64,000 nucleotides of DNA from Helianthus annuus (Eukaryota; Streptophyta; Magnoliopsida; Asterales; Asteraceae). The translations under genes were made by a program, and so were the position numbers. Below are positions 53,127-64,000 of this stretch, in pieces. The notes under the pieces are model-generated. The model searched no databases, was not told the origin of the DNA, and saw only the letters and a list, made by a program, of their open reading frames with translations. How positions within the stretch are numbered: position 1 is the first letter of the stretch; each line of letters starts with the position of its first letter. The DNA lies in contig NC_035435.2 of the NCBI RefSeq assembly GCF_002127325.2, forward strand, positions 9,360,423 to 9,424,422, given 5' to 3'.

Positions 53127-54728
53127 CTATACAGATGGCGGTGGAGGAGGGGGAAAGTGAGTATAAAACAAACGACGTAACTGGAGCCAGTCCTCCTCCA
53201 TGGCTCTCTGAGTACGGATGAAAGAAGCAACCTGCTGCTCTAGTGCGAAGAGGCGTGCAGCATAATCTGGGGGTACGGGTCGAGAAGGCTGCAAAGGAGA
53301 GTGTGTCTGACCGTGACACGGACATGGTGGCAGCTGAGCTCTCTCAAGCTCCTGAATGCGCTGCGTGTGTGACTCATGCTGAAAAACGAAAGACATCAAC
53401 ACGTCCTCAATAGTGTGCCCCACATGGAAGGGATGGTAGGGGTCAGTCGGTGGCATAACCGGTGGTGACGACCAAAGGAATGGCGCACTGGTGGGATCAA
53501 AAGGTGCCACATGAAAAGGAGAGACAGGGGGTACAACAGGTGGAAACTGTGGCATAACAGGAACAGACATCGGCACATGCCCAAAGGGATGGGCCGAAGA
53601 ACCCTCTCCAGGTCGCGCTGGAGGTGTAAACTGAGGAACTGAAAAAGAGAAATCAACATGTCGTGCATCAGTGATGGGAGGGGGAATGGGTGGAACATCC
53701 TCATCAGCAGGAATCCACCCGTGCTGTGCGTGCTCATCTAGTGGATCCATGTGTGCCGCGAACAATGCATGCTCGGGCTCTAGTGGAATGGGATCAGGTG
53801 GGGGAGCAACAAAAGGGTGAACGGGTGCAATGTGATCGACAGGATGGTCAACAGGTATATCAACAATAGGTGGGGGAACAACAGGATCGGCAACAATGAC
53901 ATGATCACCCTCCAGCAATGGAGCATCCATAAGGTGATCATCGATAGGCGGGTCAGCTATAACAGGCTCAATAGGGATGCCAACATGTACGGGGTCATGC
54001 TCAGACATAGGGTCTAGAGCAGCTGCCTGCTCAGGAGCCATGGCAGGCTCGGGATCATCAAAAGCCATCTCGAAGTCAAACTCGGGGTCAATGGGATCGA
54101 CTGGGTCAGCTGGATCCTCCATGGGCTGATCCATAGGTATAAACTCTATATCATGATCCGGGTCGAATCCCGGAGGAAAGATAGGATCAGAATCCTCCAC
54201 GTCATCATGGTCAAACGCAAAACTGGGAATAGGAGCAACAGAGGATGCCTGATCAGGATCTGAACCATGCGAAAAGTGCTGTGCGCTCAAAGTGTGGGAA
54301 GGTGCGGATGCCACAGACTCAAAGGAGTCTGGGACCGGAGAGTGCGCAGGCGAATCCTCGGCGGGAGCATCAGCGATCATCAGAAGATCGCCAGCAGGAA
54401 GAAGGGCCTCACCCTGGATCTCATCCTCGATGGGCTCGTCATCATACAGATCAATATTGCCGTCAGCCTCGGCGTCAAGAAGTAAGTCATACGCTGGATA
54501 AACGGCTAAGGGTATAGGAGCCGGAATCTCTACTAACGGTAGGTACTCAACGAGAGGGCCATCTGCAGGCTCATCAGCACCATTAGGTAGTGCGAAGGGC
54601 TGGAAATCGTCCTCGTCAGTGCTGGTATAGTCGGAAGTGTGCACCTCGTGCTCTGAAGATGCGAGGTCATCAGATACTACAGGTATAGGTCCAGTGGTGT
54701 CCGAATCGCCTGTACCGGGCGAGTCCAT
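53127..54728 (-). CDS. Acidic Pro/Asp-rich ORF upstream of Gypsy gag
   Basis: The ORF from ATG 54728 (MDSPGTGDSDTTG; the frame is open a few codons further) is 533 aa long and intact. It is very rich in Asp, Pro, Glu and Ala, with DPxDPxD-type stretches. A short predicted coiled coil lies near the C-terminus (HTQRIQELERAQ, ALEQQVASFIRTQ) and the end is poly-Pro. It has no gag, protease or polymerase motif. It lies between the 5' LTR leader and gag on the element's sense strand. An uninterrupted frame of this size next to a gag full of stops suggests recent constraint or chance preservation. I do not recognise a function. Ogre/Tat-type elements are known for an extra ORF upstream of gag, but its relation to those is unknown. 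Confidence 0.75.
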   Translation of the reverse strand: MDSPGTGDSDTTGPIPVVSDDLASSEHEVHTSDYTSTDEDDFQPFALPNGADEPADGPLVEYLPLVEIPAPIPLAVYPAYDLLLDAEADGNIDLYDDEPIEDEIQGEALLPAGDLLMIADAPAEDSPAHSPVPDSFESVASAPSHTLSAQHFSHGSDPDQASSVAPIPSFAFDHDDVEDSDPIFPPGFDPDHDIEFIPMDQPMEDPADPVDPIDPEFDFEMAFDDPEPAMAPEQAAALDPMSEHDPVHVGIPIEPVIADPPIDDHLMDAPLLEGDHVIVADPVVPPPIVDIPVDHPVDHIAPVHPFVAPPPDPIPLEPEHALFAAHMDPLDEHAQHGWIPADEDVPPIPPPITDARHVDFSFSVPQFTPPARPGEGSSAHPFGHVPMSVPVMPQFPPVVPPVSPFHVAPFDPTSAPFLWSSPPVMPPTDPYHPFHVGHTIEDVLMSFVFQHESHTQRIQELERAQLPPCPCHGQTHSPLQPSRPVPPDYAARLFALEQQVASFIRTQRAMEEDWLQLRRLFYTHFPPPPPPSV

Positions 54729-54890
54729 GAGTCTGTAACATAAACACATATATGCACAAATAATCAGTCATACAATCAGGTAATCACATAAGTCATCAAG
54801 TAAGAAATCACATAATTCTCCTAGTCCCACTAGCCTCCCAGTCTCCTAGACTGACATTCCAAATTCTCCCAGTCTCTAAGACTGCTCTAT

Positions 54891-55140
54891 CATCTACCTC
54901 GACCTCCTAGATCGAGCCTCGGCCTCCATGACCGAGCCTCAGCCTCCAAGACTGAGCCTACTCTTCCTAGTCTCACTAGCCATCTACCTCGATCTCTAAG
55001 ATCGAGCCTTGGCCTCCATGACCGAGCCTCAGCCTCCAAGACTGAGCCTACTCTTCCTAGTCTCACTAGCCATCTACCTCGATCTCTAAGATCGAGCCTC
55101 GGCCTCCAAGACCGAGCCTCAGCCTCCAAGGCTGAGCCTA
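54891..55140. repeat. 90-bp tandem repeat in the Gypsy leader
   Basis: Units starting CATCTACCTCGA begin at 54891, 54981 and 55071. Each unit contains smaller CCTCxGCCTCCA/GAGCCT repeats. It lies in the untranslated leader between primer binding site and the acidic ORF. Confidence 0.92.
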
Positions 55141-55301
55141 AAAATAATAAATAAAATGTGCTCAACATTTGTTTATAAAAAGGTTTTGGATCTGGACTTA
55201 AGTGGTATGCAGTAAAAATGTTTTCGTGAGAGCCCTAGTGATCATAGTCTAGACTCGAGAAGGAATCCTAGTTCGCTATGATCAGAGCTCTGATACCAAG
55301 C

Positions 55302-57917
55302 TGTCACACCCTGGCTTTGCGGAAGCGTGGTTAATTTGGTGTGACTTCTTAATACCATAGCTTAATCATAACAAAGCTATATGAATTAAAAATATGCAAG
55401 ATCATCCATTAAGTTTTGAAAACCAAATATAATACCATTGTTTTAACGGGAACACGCCCTAACAACCAGAACCTTGTTCAACAAACATTACAAACTTAAA
55501 CATAACATAAACACAGTTTAAGGACTGTGACTTGTCCAGGAAAGAGTCACATTCCCTAAACCCCGGATGACCTCGGAAACTAGTGCAGCGGGAAAACGTG
55601 CCATACCGTGCCAGATCCCTTAGTTCCCTGAAATACATGTAAGTTGAAAAATCAACAATAATGTTGAGCGAGTTCATACGTAAGTGAGTAAATAAACCTT
55701 TGTATTTATCAAAACCCTGGTATGTAGCAAATAAGGAAAAAGAGATCACCAATGGTTTGCAAGGCCATTGATATGTGTGAAATGCAAGTAGGAAGGCTCA
55801 AACCTAGCAGATTTATGTGTCGGGTACAAAGTCATCCCGAGGTCCGTTATGTTGGGCCTGGGACTGGGCTCGCTACACCCAAATAGATCTATCGCTCCTG
55901 CCCCTCGGTCCTACCCTGAGGATTAATGACCTCAAGTTTCCGCCTACCCATTCACATGATCTAAGTAGTAACCCTCCTTACGCTAACCATACCATGTATA
56001 AAGTATTCATAATCAAAGTAACATGTATTTCACCCCCGCAGTTTAGAAAACTGAAAACAGTTAAGAGAAAAGGGGGACATGAACTCACAGTCGGTGCGTC
56101 TCTACCAAGTACTCCAAATCAGGCAGCTGTGCAACGACCTACATGTGCTAATTCTATTAGACGGACGACCGTGCCTTAGCTTTATGGTTTAAGTTCTGGG
56201 GAAATAGTTAGACAACTATTTCGTGTTTACTTCTCGTATATACTTGGTAGTTATTTTCCCTTCCCAAGGATGGGGGATTTAATACATGTGCGTTCGAATT
56301 ATATTATTAAGTATCGCTTAATATATATATTTATTTCCAATCCCAAAATATAAATATTTTTCTCAAAAATATTATATTTTTACTTCACAAAATTTTCCCA
56401 AAAATAATACGTTGATAAGATACGCGTTCATAAATATTTCTGTATAATGCGTAAGTTACGTTTTAACGATCGAGTGGTAATAAATATTTATATAGTTATC
56501 GTAGAGGCGTTCGTATTATTTTGGATCTGTTAACGTTCGAAAATATTATTTTTACTCTAAAAATAATATTTATGTATTTTCACAAAATAATCATAAACAA
56601 TGTTGTGAAAATATATTTACTAAATATATATATTTATCACGTTTAGTTTTGTGAAAATCCCACCTCCGATTATTTAGTAAATAAAGTCATGGCGAAGTTT
56701 ATATTTCAAAAACATGTCAAAAATAATTCTAACACTTGTAGTGTAAATAAGGTTTTTAGAAAAATTTCGCCAGGGTTTCCTCTGTAACTGGAGGTGGCCA
56801 CGCTTTCAAGCGTATCATTTTCTTTTACTAAATCAACTTCAACAACTTCTTTACTCAATCAAGCAATTTCCGACACAACAAACTAGTCGACAAGTATGTA
56901 AATCGCATAATCACATGAACTTGTAGTTTTTCCAAAATTTATAGCGTACGTCTCCTTACATTTAGTGGATCTTCATATAAAGTAATGTGATCTCGTAAAA
57001 ACCTCATTTTTAAAGTAAATCCGTCTTTACAACTTCCCGTCATCTTTTACAAAGATTGTTATTTTGTCAAAACTTTTCATTTCAGAAGCGTTTACACACT
57101 TGTGGTTTATAAAAATCATGCTTGTTAGTGTAAGATCCATTTTTAGAAAAACATGATTTCTTTGACGTTTGGTCCTTTGAAAATACCACTTGCAGATACG
57201 TAGATCTGCTAGTTTTAAATACTATTCCACAAGTAAAACATTTTTACACAAGTTCATGATTCGCGTGTGGTAGAGTTTCACCTTTTAACCCTTGTTCTAT
57301 TCAAAACAACCATATGTCATGATTCGTGATCATGACCAAACCGGGTTAAGTGATGATCCGAGCTACCACAACATAGATCGGGTCTAAATAATCACAAATT
57401 TCAATTACGACAACATTTACACAACTAGTGAGCTTTTAACCATCATTTTTCATGTTTTTAGTAGACTTTAATGCACCATTTTGTAAGATTTCAAGTTTTA
57501 ACCATTACACCACATATTAACCGCTTTAGATTAGTTCAAGATAGAGATTTAAACATCATACCACTAGCTCGAGGCTAGGGAAGAATCTACGCGCAAATGA
57601 GGTGGATAAAAGCTAGAGAAAGAGGTCCTTCGAGCTCCAAGTGCACCAAGCTTCCTAATACGTGTCCCTTGATGTTTGTATGACCTTGGAATGGAATGAA
57701 CAAAACTCGAAAATGGTGGGATGGCCAAGGGGGTGTTCGGCCGAGATATGTAGAGAGGAGAGGGAGAGTAGTTTTGTGGTGTTGTGTTGTGATTATCTCA
57801 TGTGTCATTAGCTACTACTTATAGACAAATGGAATGATTATTGTCCAAGAGATCTTGTGTCTATTAGATTTTAGGCAACTTGATTAAAATAATAAAAAGA
57901 ATTCAAGGGGTGTCTCC
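55302..57917 (-). repeat. 5' LTR of the pol-less Gypsy element
   Basis: It is nearly identical to 48098-50723. Its inner end (55302, minus-strand CAGGGTGTGACA) adjoins the primer binding site. The outer end, near 57917, lacks the canonical TG start, so the exact border is uncertain. Confidence 0.9.
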
Positions 57918-57920
57918 CCT

Positions 57921-59346
57921 TGTTGGGCCGATTTCAATGGGGGGGGGGGGGTCTTAGTTGGATGGTAACTAATAGTTAGATTATTTAGTTAGGTTAAATA
58001 GGTTGGTTAAGTAGTTAACTTGGTTAGTTGTGTGATGTGTTTTAACGCGGGTGTTAGGGTGTTCAGGGACCCTAACTGGCTCAGAAAAAGATCAATAATG
58101 TTAATGGTAATATTTTCATGTTCCGGGTAAAGTCCGGTTGTTCGGTTGGATAGTAATCCGTTAAAGCGCCTAACAAAGCTTTTAAGTGTCATTAATGCCC
58201 TTTCTAGTGACACAACTTATTCCCGACACTTTGGAAAGTGTCTAGTAATGTTTTTCTCATGTTTTGGCACTTTATTAGCCAGCTAGAAGCTGAATTGTTC
58301 ATTTAAGTGCTGTGATTTGTATTTAATGTACGTTTTAGGCACATCCGATCACTATATCTTATTCCTAGAGACGCAGTTCTACAACCCTTGTATCCCTACA
58401 CTCACTATGGGTGTAGTAATCACTTCTGGCTCATACAGGCCTTAGAGGCAGTATCTGCCTGATGCTGGCTTTATCAGCATGTTCAATGGGTTATCCGTTC
58501 ATGGTGCTACTGTGCTTTTGTGCATCATGTTTGTCACTATGGTTCAGCATGAAAATAATGTAGTGACGGAAATCAAAGTATGATGCAGATATGTACAAGT
58601 ATCAGGAATCAAGTAGCAGTTCATTCACAATTTCATTTAAGCACAGTAATTAAGCAGCAATTAATTTTTAATTAAGTCGTACGGATACCTGGTTTCGTGA
58701 GGGTTGTCACAATTACTCAGTTTCTATCATATAAGACCCCTTACATCTACCGACAGTTGCCGGGAAGGCAACGAGGTTATTAGTTGATAGCGCTATTAGG
58801 TTTGGCACCCTCACACCGTCCCAGGGAGGTCGGGCGTGAACTAATTTCCTTAAAGCATGACCAATGTTTTGATAGAGACATTGGGGTTGGGCAAACACAT
58901 CTTGTAGCCATTTCGGTAATCGAGTTAATAACAACATCAAATCAAACCAAATTGTTAAACTGTTTTATACATGTATCTGGTAAACTAAACTCGGTAACAA
59001 AACTTTGAACTCACCAGCGTAGTCTGACACACTTGTTTGTATGCTTGTAGGTCGTTAGCTGTTGCATTGGAACTTGCTGTCTGGAGTAGTTGGAGCCTCA
59101 TGGGTCGATTGGAGGGATTTATGTTCTGATCTTTTGATACCTTATATTGGTTTTAAACTATTTAACTTCGTTTAATTTTGCTTCCGCTGAATACTTTGGT
59201 TTCTTTTGAACTTGGATGGTGTTTTATTAATAAACAAGAACTTTATTTTAGAAACATGTATGGGTTCTATGTAATTAGTGGCTCATTGCTGGTACGTCAC
59301 ACGCCTATCAGGGACACTCCCTAGGTGGTATTTTGGGGGTGTGACA
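57921..59346 (+). repeat. Probable 5' LTR of a second Gypsy element
   Basis: A TG start at 57921 (TGTTGGGCCGATTTC) and a CA end at 59345-59346 (GGGGGTGTGACA) enclose about 1.4 kb. The primer binding site TTTGGTATCAGAGCC follows immediately. The 3' end is firm; the 5' border is inferred from the TG and from the neighbouring LTR ending there. The partner LTR is outside the window. Confidence 0.55.
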
Positions 59347-59862
59347 GTTTGGTATCAGAGCCACAGGTTATAGTGAACTTGGTTTTAAAACGTTTTCATA
59401 GAACCAGACTATAACCGAACAACTTCTAAAATCGACCATGACACTTAGCTCCAGATTGCAAGGTTCATCTTCAGTTTACTTTATGCATTACTTGTTTGGT
59501 AGTCATACACTTACAGTTTGCACGAAACGATATGTTACCTACTATGGTGACTTGATAGTGTGACACTACTCTTTGATTTTTGTGAATCATAATCCTGTAC
59601 TACCCACTGTTGGCCATTTGAATGCGGGGGAAACTTTTAGCGTAAGTTAAGAGGCACTTAGATGAGCATGCAAATTACCTTATTACTATGGGTGCACACA
59701 TAATAATAACATGAGGTGCATGTAAGTCCCAGTGAGGCTTAACGAACGTGAGAGGGATTCTGCCCTATTGTGTGTAAACTTGATAGTTGTAGATTTTAAC
59801 GTGACACTTGATTTTTACCTCGTTTCGACCCTTAAGATAGTTCCCTTCTCTTATATAGAACC

Positions 59863-60452
59863 ATGAGTGGACGTGGAGGAGGCCGAGGTGGTGGACGTGG
59901 CCACATTGCTATGACGCAGGCCGAATGAACCAACTTGATCAACACTCGTGTAGCTGAAGCCCTAGCGGCTTACTAGGCTGGTACGATATGTGCCAATTAC
60001 TTTCTATCCTTGTGTCGTATACTCAAATCTTACCTGTGCGTTGTACGTTCTTTCGTTTTAGGTCAACCTGCGAATCAAAACAATCCACCTGCTCCACCTG
60101 CTTGTGCGTTCAAGATGTTTATGGATTGTAAGCCACAGACCTTCAGTGGGACTGAAGGGGCTGTAGGACTCTTACGATGGTTTGAGAAATCAGAATTGGT
60201 ATTCACGATGTGTAACTGTCCTGCTGGGGACAGAGTGAAGTATGCTACGGGCACGCTCGAGGATGGTGCCCTGACGTGGTGGAATGCCCAGGTTCAGATG
60301 TTGGGTATCGAAATGGCGAATGCCACCACTTGGGATGACTTTAAGGAGTTGATGAGGGAGGAGTATTGTCCTCGTGATGAGGTTCAGAAACTGGAGAACG
60401 AGTATTATAATCTGAAAATGGAGGGATCTGAGATTGAAGCATACACGAGGAG
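59863..60452 (+). pseudogene. Gypsy gag, N-terminal part
   Basis: ATG 59863 begins MSGRGGGRGGGRGHIAMTQAE, then TGA and, a little later, TAG, both at positions explained by C-to-T change (CGA, CAG). At 59981-60061 an 81-bp segment with GT and AG ends interrupts the N-terminus; it is a multiple of three and free of stops. The gag core follows (FMDCKPQTFSGTEGAVGLLR, WEDFKELMREEYC-like, LENEYYNLKMEG). It breaks at 60452, where a solo LTR is inserted, and resumes at 61856. Confidence 0.85.
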
Positions 60453-61850
60453 TGTCACGGCCCCCGACCCGGTTTGACCCGTTTCAGGAGCCGCATGACA
60501 GAAATCCCGTGATATTTATTTATGTGATTTTAGCAGCGGAATTTGTATCATCAGGATCGTTTTAAAGCTAAAAAAAACTTTTCCCGATTATTTTATTTCA
60601 CAACTCGGGATAAAACCCCGGTAATTTACAATAACATGGTTTTACTGAGAAATCCTTATTTTTACAAAACATATTTCTTTATTTTAATTTGAGCCACTAT
60701 TTTAAGCTTGCAATGCTCCTCAACACTTTTCCTGAATTACAATAGATCACCTGAAACATGTTTGAAAAAGGTTTTGTCAGCGGGAAATACTGAGTGAATC
60801 ATTCAGTTTACTAAAATGACTCGTTTATTATAATTTACAGTATTAAGAGTTTTTACATATGTTTCTGATATCTACCAACTACCCACAGTATTTGTCACTC
60901 GACCGGATCTGTGACTGTGGTCATATCACCATTGGCTGCCCCAATGAATGACGTATATCACTTAATTTTAGGTTCGCCCACCTAATGTGATTAAAACAGT
61001 AGTAATGTGCACAATACCCCACATACTGGCTGTAATTTGGTGATTACATAAACTTAATCACTGTAATTTATAATTCTGAAAATAATTTGGAGTATTGTAA
61101 AACATTTGATAAAAAGAGAATGACTCACATTGCAGATTTAACACGGGCGGAATATGATTTAGCCTTGTTAACCTAATTTAATAATAATGCACACAAAACC
61201 GGGTTAGTGATCAATACAGCAGTTACGATAACTCACGAGATCAAATTCTCACAACGAACGACAAAGTGCAATACTTAAACATCCATCGATTTAACGACGA
61301 ACGACAAAGTATAACCCTATGTGGGCGGCACTTAAACATCCATTGGATATATTGATCAGTCGGAAAATGAATCGTAATAGCGATCGAGTTATTACCCTGT
61401 TTTGTGGCAGCAATTCGGGATTCGTATGTGTTTTGGGACTGTTTATGCTATAACTCAACGTACAATTCGAATTTGAACGTCGAACGAACACTCAATTGCA
61501 TGAAACAGACTGTTCTATTTATACTTGAAAATGGGTTCCCCCGCGTGTCGCGGAAGATGTCCCTGGTCCTGTCGCGACTCGCCTGGGGTAACAATCTACC
61601 CTAGGGTAGCCTTGTGTCCCAGTTAGGCTTGCTGAGTTGGTTTCGTGTTATTTCGAATTTTTGACAGCGTTTTCTGTAGATAATTATCACTAGGGTTTAC
61701 CCCCCCCCCCTTAGTTTTAGGGGCCCTGATCCTGATTCCAAATGTTCTGAAAATTTTAGGGTTTGTTCAGAATCACTTGGGTTTCTCAATTAGGGTTTCC
61801 TATTGGACAATTTATTTAAATAAATATAACTTTTGATGAGAGTTGTTACA
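60453..61850. mobile_element. Solo LTR inserted in Gypsy gag
   Basis: The 1398-bp segment starts TGTCACGGCCCCCGACC and ends GAGTTGTTACA, with a perfect 5-bp duplication AGGAG (60448-60452, 61851-61855). Removing it and one duplication restores the gag frame. There are no internal coding domains, so it is a solo LTR left by recombination. A 14-run of C lies near 61700-61709. Confidence 0.93.
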
Positions 61851-61855
61851 AGGAG

Positions 61856-63260
61856 GTCCAATGATTTAGCAACCTTGTGCCCTAACCTGTCTCGACCCCC
61901 ACCCCGGCGAATCGAGTTGTATCTCAAGGGCTTAGCACCAGCTGTTAAGGGGTACGTTACTGCTGCAAACCTAGACAATCTGCCCCGTATCGTCCGTTTA
62001 GCACATAAGATTACTGACCAAGAGGTCGAACGTGGCAACCTGCCGCCACGTGTTTCTGCTACTACTTCGACTGCTACAGCCACCACACCTGCCAGTGATA
62101 ACACACGCAAGTGGAACGACACTAATAAAGCAACCAGTGCAAGTCAATCTCAGAAAAGGCCTGATAACAACCACAACCGCAGTTTCAGTCAGTCTTCTTC
62201 AGTAAATCAAGGCCAGGGCAGCAATCAGAATCAGGGTTCCTATGTTGGAAAGAAGCCACAATGCAGCAAGTATGGCTATCATCACTATGGACAGTGCGTC
62301 CAAACTTGTCGTAGATGTGAGAAAGTGGGCCATGAGGCCAAAGACTGTAGAGCCCTACAAACAAAGCAGCAGCAGCAGCAAAGCCAGCAGCACCAGCGAC
62401 AACAAAGGCAACAACCTCAGCAGAATCAGGGTTTTAAGAAAGGGTGTTTTCAGTGCAGGGACGAGGGCCACTTCAAGCGGGATTGCCCTCAGCTGAATCA
62501 GAATGCCAATAACGACAACAATGCTGGGAACAATAACAACAGGAACAACAACAATGGGGGCAATGGGGGAAATGGTGCACACGCGAGGGTGTTTACTATT
62601 GGAGCTGGGGAAGCTAGGAATGATGGCAACGTAGTGACTGGTACGTTCTTGATAAACGACATCTTTGCTTCTGTTTTATTCGACTCTGGTGCCGATTACA
62701 GTTACGTATCTTTGGAGTTCAGTAGTCGTTTAGGATTGAGTCCTACACCTCTTGTCACTAAACATATAGTAGAACTAGCTAATGGTAAATCGATAGAGGC
62801 TTCTCATGTTCTGTTTGGTTGTAAACTCGATCTCATGGGTCAAGTGTTCGACATTGACCTACTCCCTGTTACTCTTGGAAGTTTTGACGTAGTCGTTGGC
62901 ATGGATTGGCTGTCCAAGCACCAGGCGGAAATTCTTTGCAAGGAGAAAATCGTGCGTATTCCTCTCCCTAGCGGAGAATCCTTATCGGTTCAGGGTCATC
63001 ATAGTGGTGCCATGGTTGGTATTATCTCGGCAATGAAGGCTCAGAAGTGTTTACGCAAGGGCTACCCTGCTCTTTTAGCTCTTGTTTCTGACTCGCAGTC
63101 TGATGAGAGAAGGATCGAGGATCTTCCAGTGGTTCGTGAATTTCCCGATGTATTTCCTGAAGAACTCCCTGGCTTACCTCCACATCGTAGGTGGAATTTC
63201 AGATCGACCTCGCGCCAGGAGCAACCCCGATTGCTCGTGCTCCTTATCGTCTTGCGCCAG
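61856..63260 (+). pseudogene. Gypsy gag C-terminus, zinc knuckles and protease
   Basis: After the solo LTR the frame continues through the gag end (RIELYLKGLAPAVKGYV), Gln/Asn-rich linkers and knuckles (CRRCEKVGHEAKDC, CFQCRDEGHFKRDC) to the protease LFDSGADYSYVS and VVGMDWLSKHQ. A one-base deletion near 63190 (after ELPGLPPHR) throws the reading out of frame at the start of reverse transcriptase. Confidence 0.88.
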
Positions 63261-63274
63261 GAGAGTTATAGGAG

Positions 63275-64000
63275 TTGTCGAATCAACTCCAAGAGCTGTT
63301 GGATAGGGGTTTTATCCGACCTAGCTCTTCGCCTTGGGGATCCCCAGTACTGTTTGTGAAGAAGAAGGATGGATCCTTTCGGATGTGCATAGATTATCGT
63401 GAGCTCAACAAGGTGACAATCAAGAATCGTTATCCGTTACCCCGTATTGACGACCTGTTTGATCAGCTGCAAGGGTCAAGTTTTTATTCTAAGATCGACT
63501 TAAGATCGGGCTATCATCAGGTATGAACGCGGTATGGCCACTACGAGTTTTTGGTTATGCCGTTTAGGATGACTAACGCACCCGCGGTCTTCATGGATCT
63601 TATGAACCGCGTGTGTAAACCGTACCTCGACGACTTCGTTATTGTTTTCATCGACGACATCTTGATTTACTCCAAGAGCGAGGAGGACCATGAGCGACAT
63701 CTACGTCTTATCTTGGAACTCCTGAGAAAGGAGCAGCTTTACGCGAAGTTTCTAAGTGTGATTTCTGGATTCGAGAAGTGCACTTTCTTGGGCATATTGT
63801 TAACGAAAAGGGGATACACGTGGATCCTGCTAAGATCGATGCTATTAGGAATTGGACGGCACCAAAGAATCCTTCGGAGGTGTGATAATTTCTTGGTCTT
63901 GCAGGGTACTATCGTCGGTTTATTCAGGATTTCTCGAAAATCGCTCAACCTCTCACCTCCTTGACACAGAAGAACGTTGTTTATTCTTGTGGAACGAAAC
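63275..64000 (+). pseudogene. Gypsy reverse transcriptase, broken, partial
   Basis: [40 protein letters not shown] and [11 protein letters not shown] are followed by TGA at 63524-63526 and a small in-frame loss of about ten residues. The frame then has [19 protein letters not shown], catalytic FIDD ([20 protein letters not shown]) and a further frameshift near 63750. RNase H and integrase lie outside the window. Confidence 0.88.

Larger units (their letters stand above)
48098..57917 (-). mobile_element. Gypsy retrotransposon lacking pol, with an extra upstream ORF
   Basis: Two LTRs of about 2.6 kb (48098-50723 and 55302-57917) flank 4.6 kb read on the minus strand. The primer binding site TTGGTATCAGAGC lies at 55298-55285, beside the right LTR, which is therefore the 5' LTR. 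The order is a leader with 90-bp tandem repeats, a 540-codon acidic ORF, gag, CCHC and protease, then directly the 3' LTR. Reverse transcriptase, RNase H and integrase are missing. I found no 5-bp target duplication; the right end abuts another element. Confidence 0.88.
59347..64000 (+). mobile_element. Internal region of a plus-strand Gypsy element, runs off the window
   Basis: Primer binding site, leader, gag, knuckles, protease and reverse transcriptase occur in Gypsy order on the plus strand. Several stop codons and frameshifts and a solo LTR in gag show that it is dead. Integrase and the 3' LTR lie beyond 64000. Confidence 0.9.

Noticed and set aside
54245..54517. Three overlapping plus-strand ORFs
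   Set aside because: They are antisense shadows of the acidic ORF on the minus strand.

Overview
The window is nuclear DNA of a flowering plant: AT-rich, with GT-AG introns, plant Copia and Gypsy retrotransposons, MULE and hAT DNA transposons, and a plant-type gamma-tubulin complex gene. The flavour of the repeats (TGTAACACCTCG and TGTCACACCC LTR ends, GTCCCTGTGGTTT foldback elements, hAT elements ending TAGGGCTGNAAACG) fits a eudicot, perhaps Asteraceae. That placement is an inference; no organelle, bacterial or viral genome segment was recognised.

Two host genes are supported, in convergent orientation. (1) A plant-type gene of unknown function (10765-14027, +, three coding exons, 304 aa) encodes a Lys/Glu-rich protein. 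(2) Gamma-tubulin complex component 2, GCP2 (33583-18774, -, twenty coding exons, about 703 aa), is recovered exon by exon with consistent phases. A truncated fragment of a third possible gene lies at 2512-3310 (-).

Region by region: 1-2511 is part of a minus-strand Gypsy-type LTR carrying a hAT MITE. 4485-10156 is a complete Mutator-like element with 191-bp identical terminal inverted repeats, a perfect 9-bp target duplication, a five-exon transposase gene (one in-frame TAG) and a second, convergent gene for a small GRF-zinc-finger membrane protein. It sits just downstream of a TATA box that probably belonged to gene 1. 12.8-30.5 kb holds about ten short non-autonomous relatives of that MULE, most with 9-bp target duplications, and one Pack-MULE (20557-22132) that captured the 3' part of an MCTP gene. 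GCP2 introns also contain hAT MITEs, a second MULE MITE family and a non-LTR insertion with a 17-bp target duplication; nearly every long GCP2 intron is long because of such insertions. 33901-45700 is a hAT element inserted immediately upstream of GCP2, itself split by a young 10.3-kb Copia element (34370-44680). 48098-57917 is a minus-strand Gypsy element with 2.6-kb LTRs, gag and protease but no polymerase, plus a 540-codon acidic ORF upstream of gag. 57921 to the window end is a plus-strand Gypsy element whose gag is interrupted by a 1.4-kb solo LTR.

The most interesting system is the two-gene MULE (transposase plus convergent GRF zinc-finger/transmembrane protein, laid out like maize MuDR) together with the surrounding foldback elements and the gene-capturing Pack-MULE. 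Exon boundaries, target duplications and repeat ends were read by eye; family names rest on recognised motifs, not on searches.
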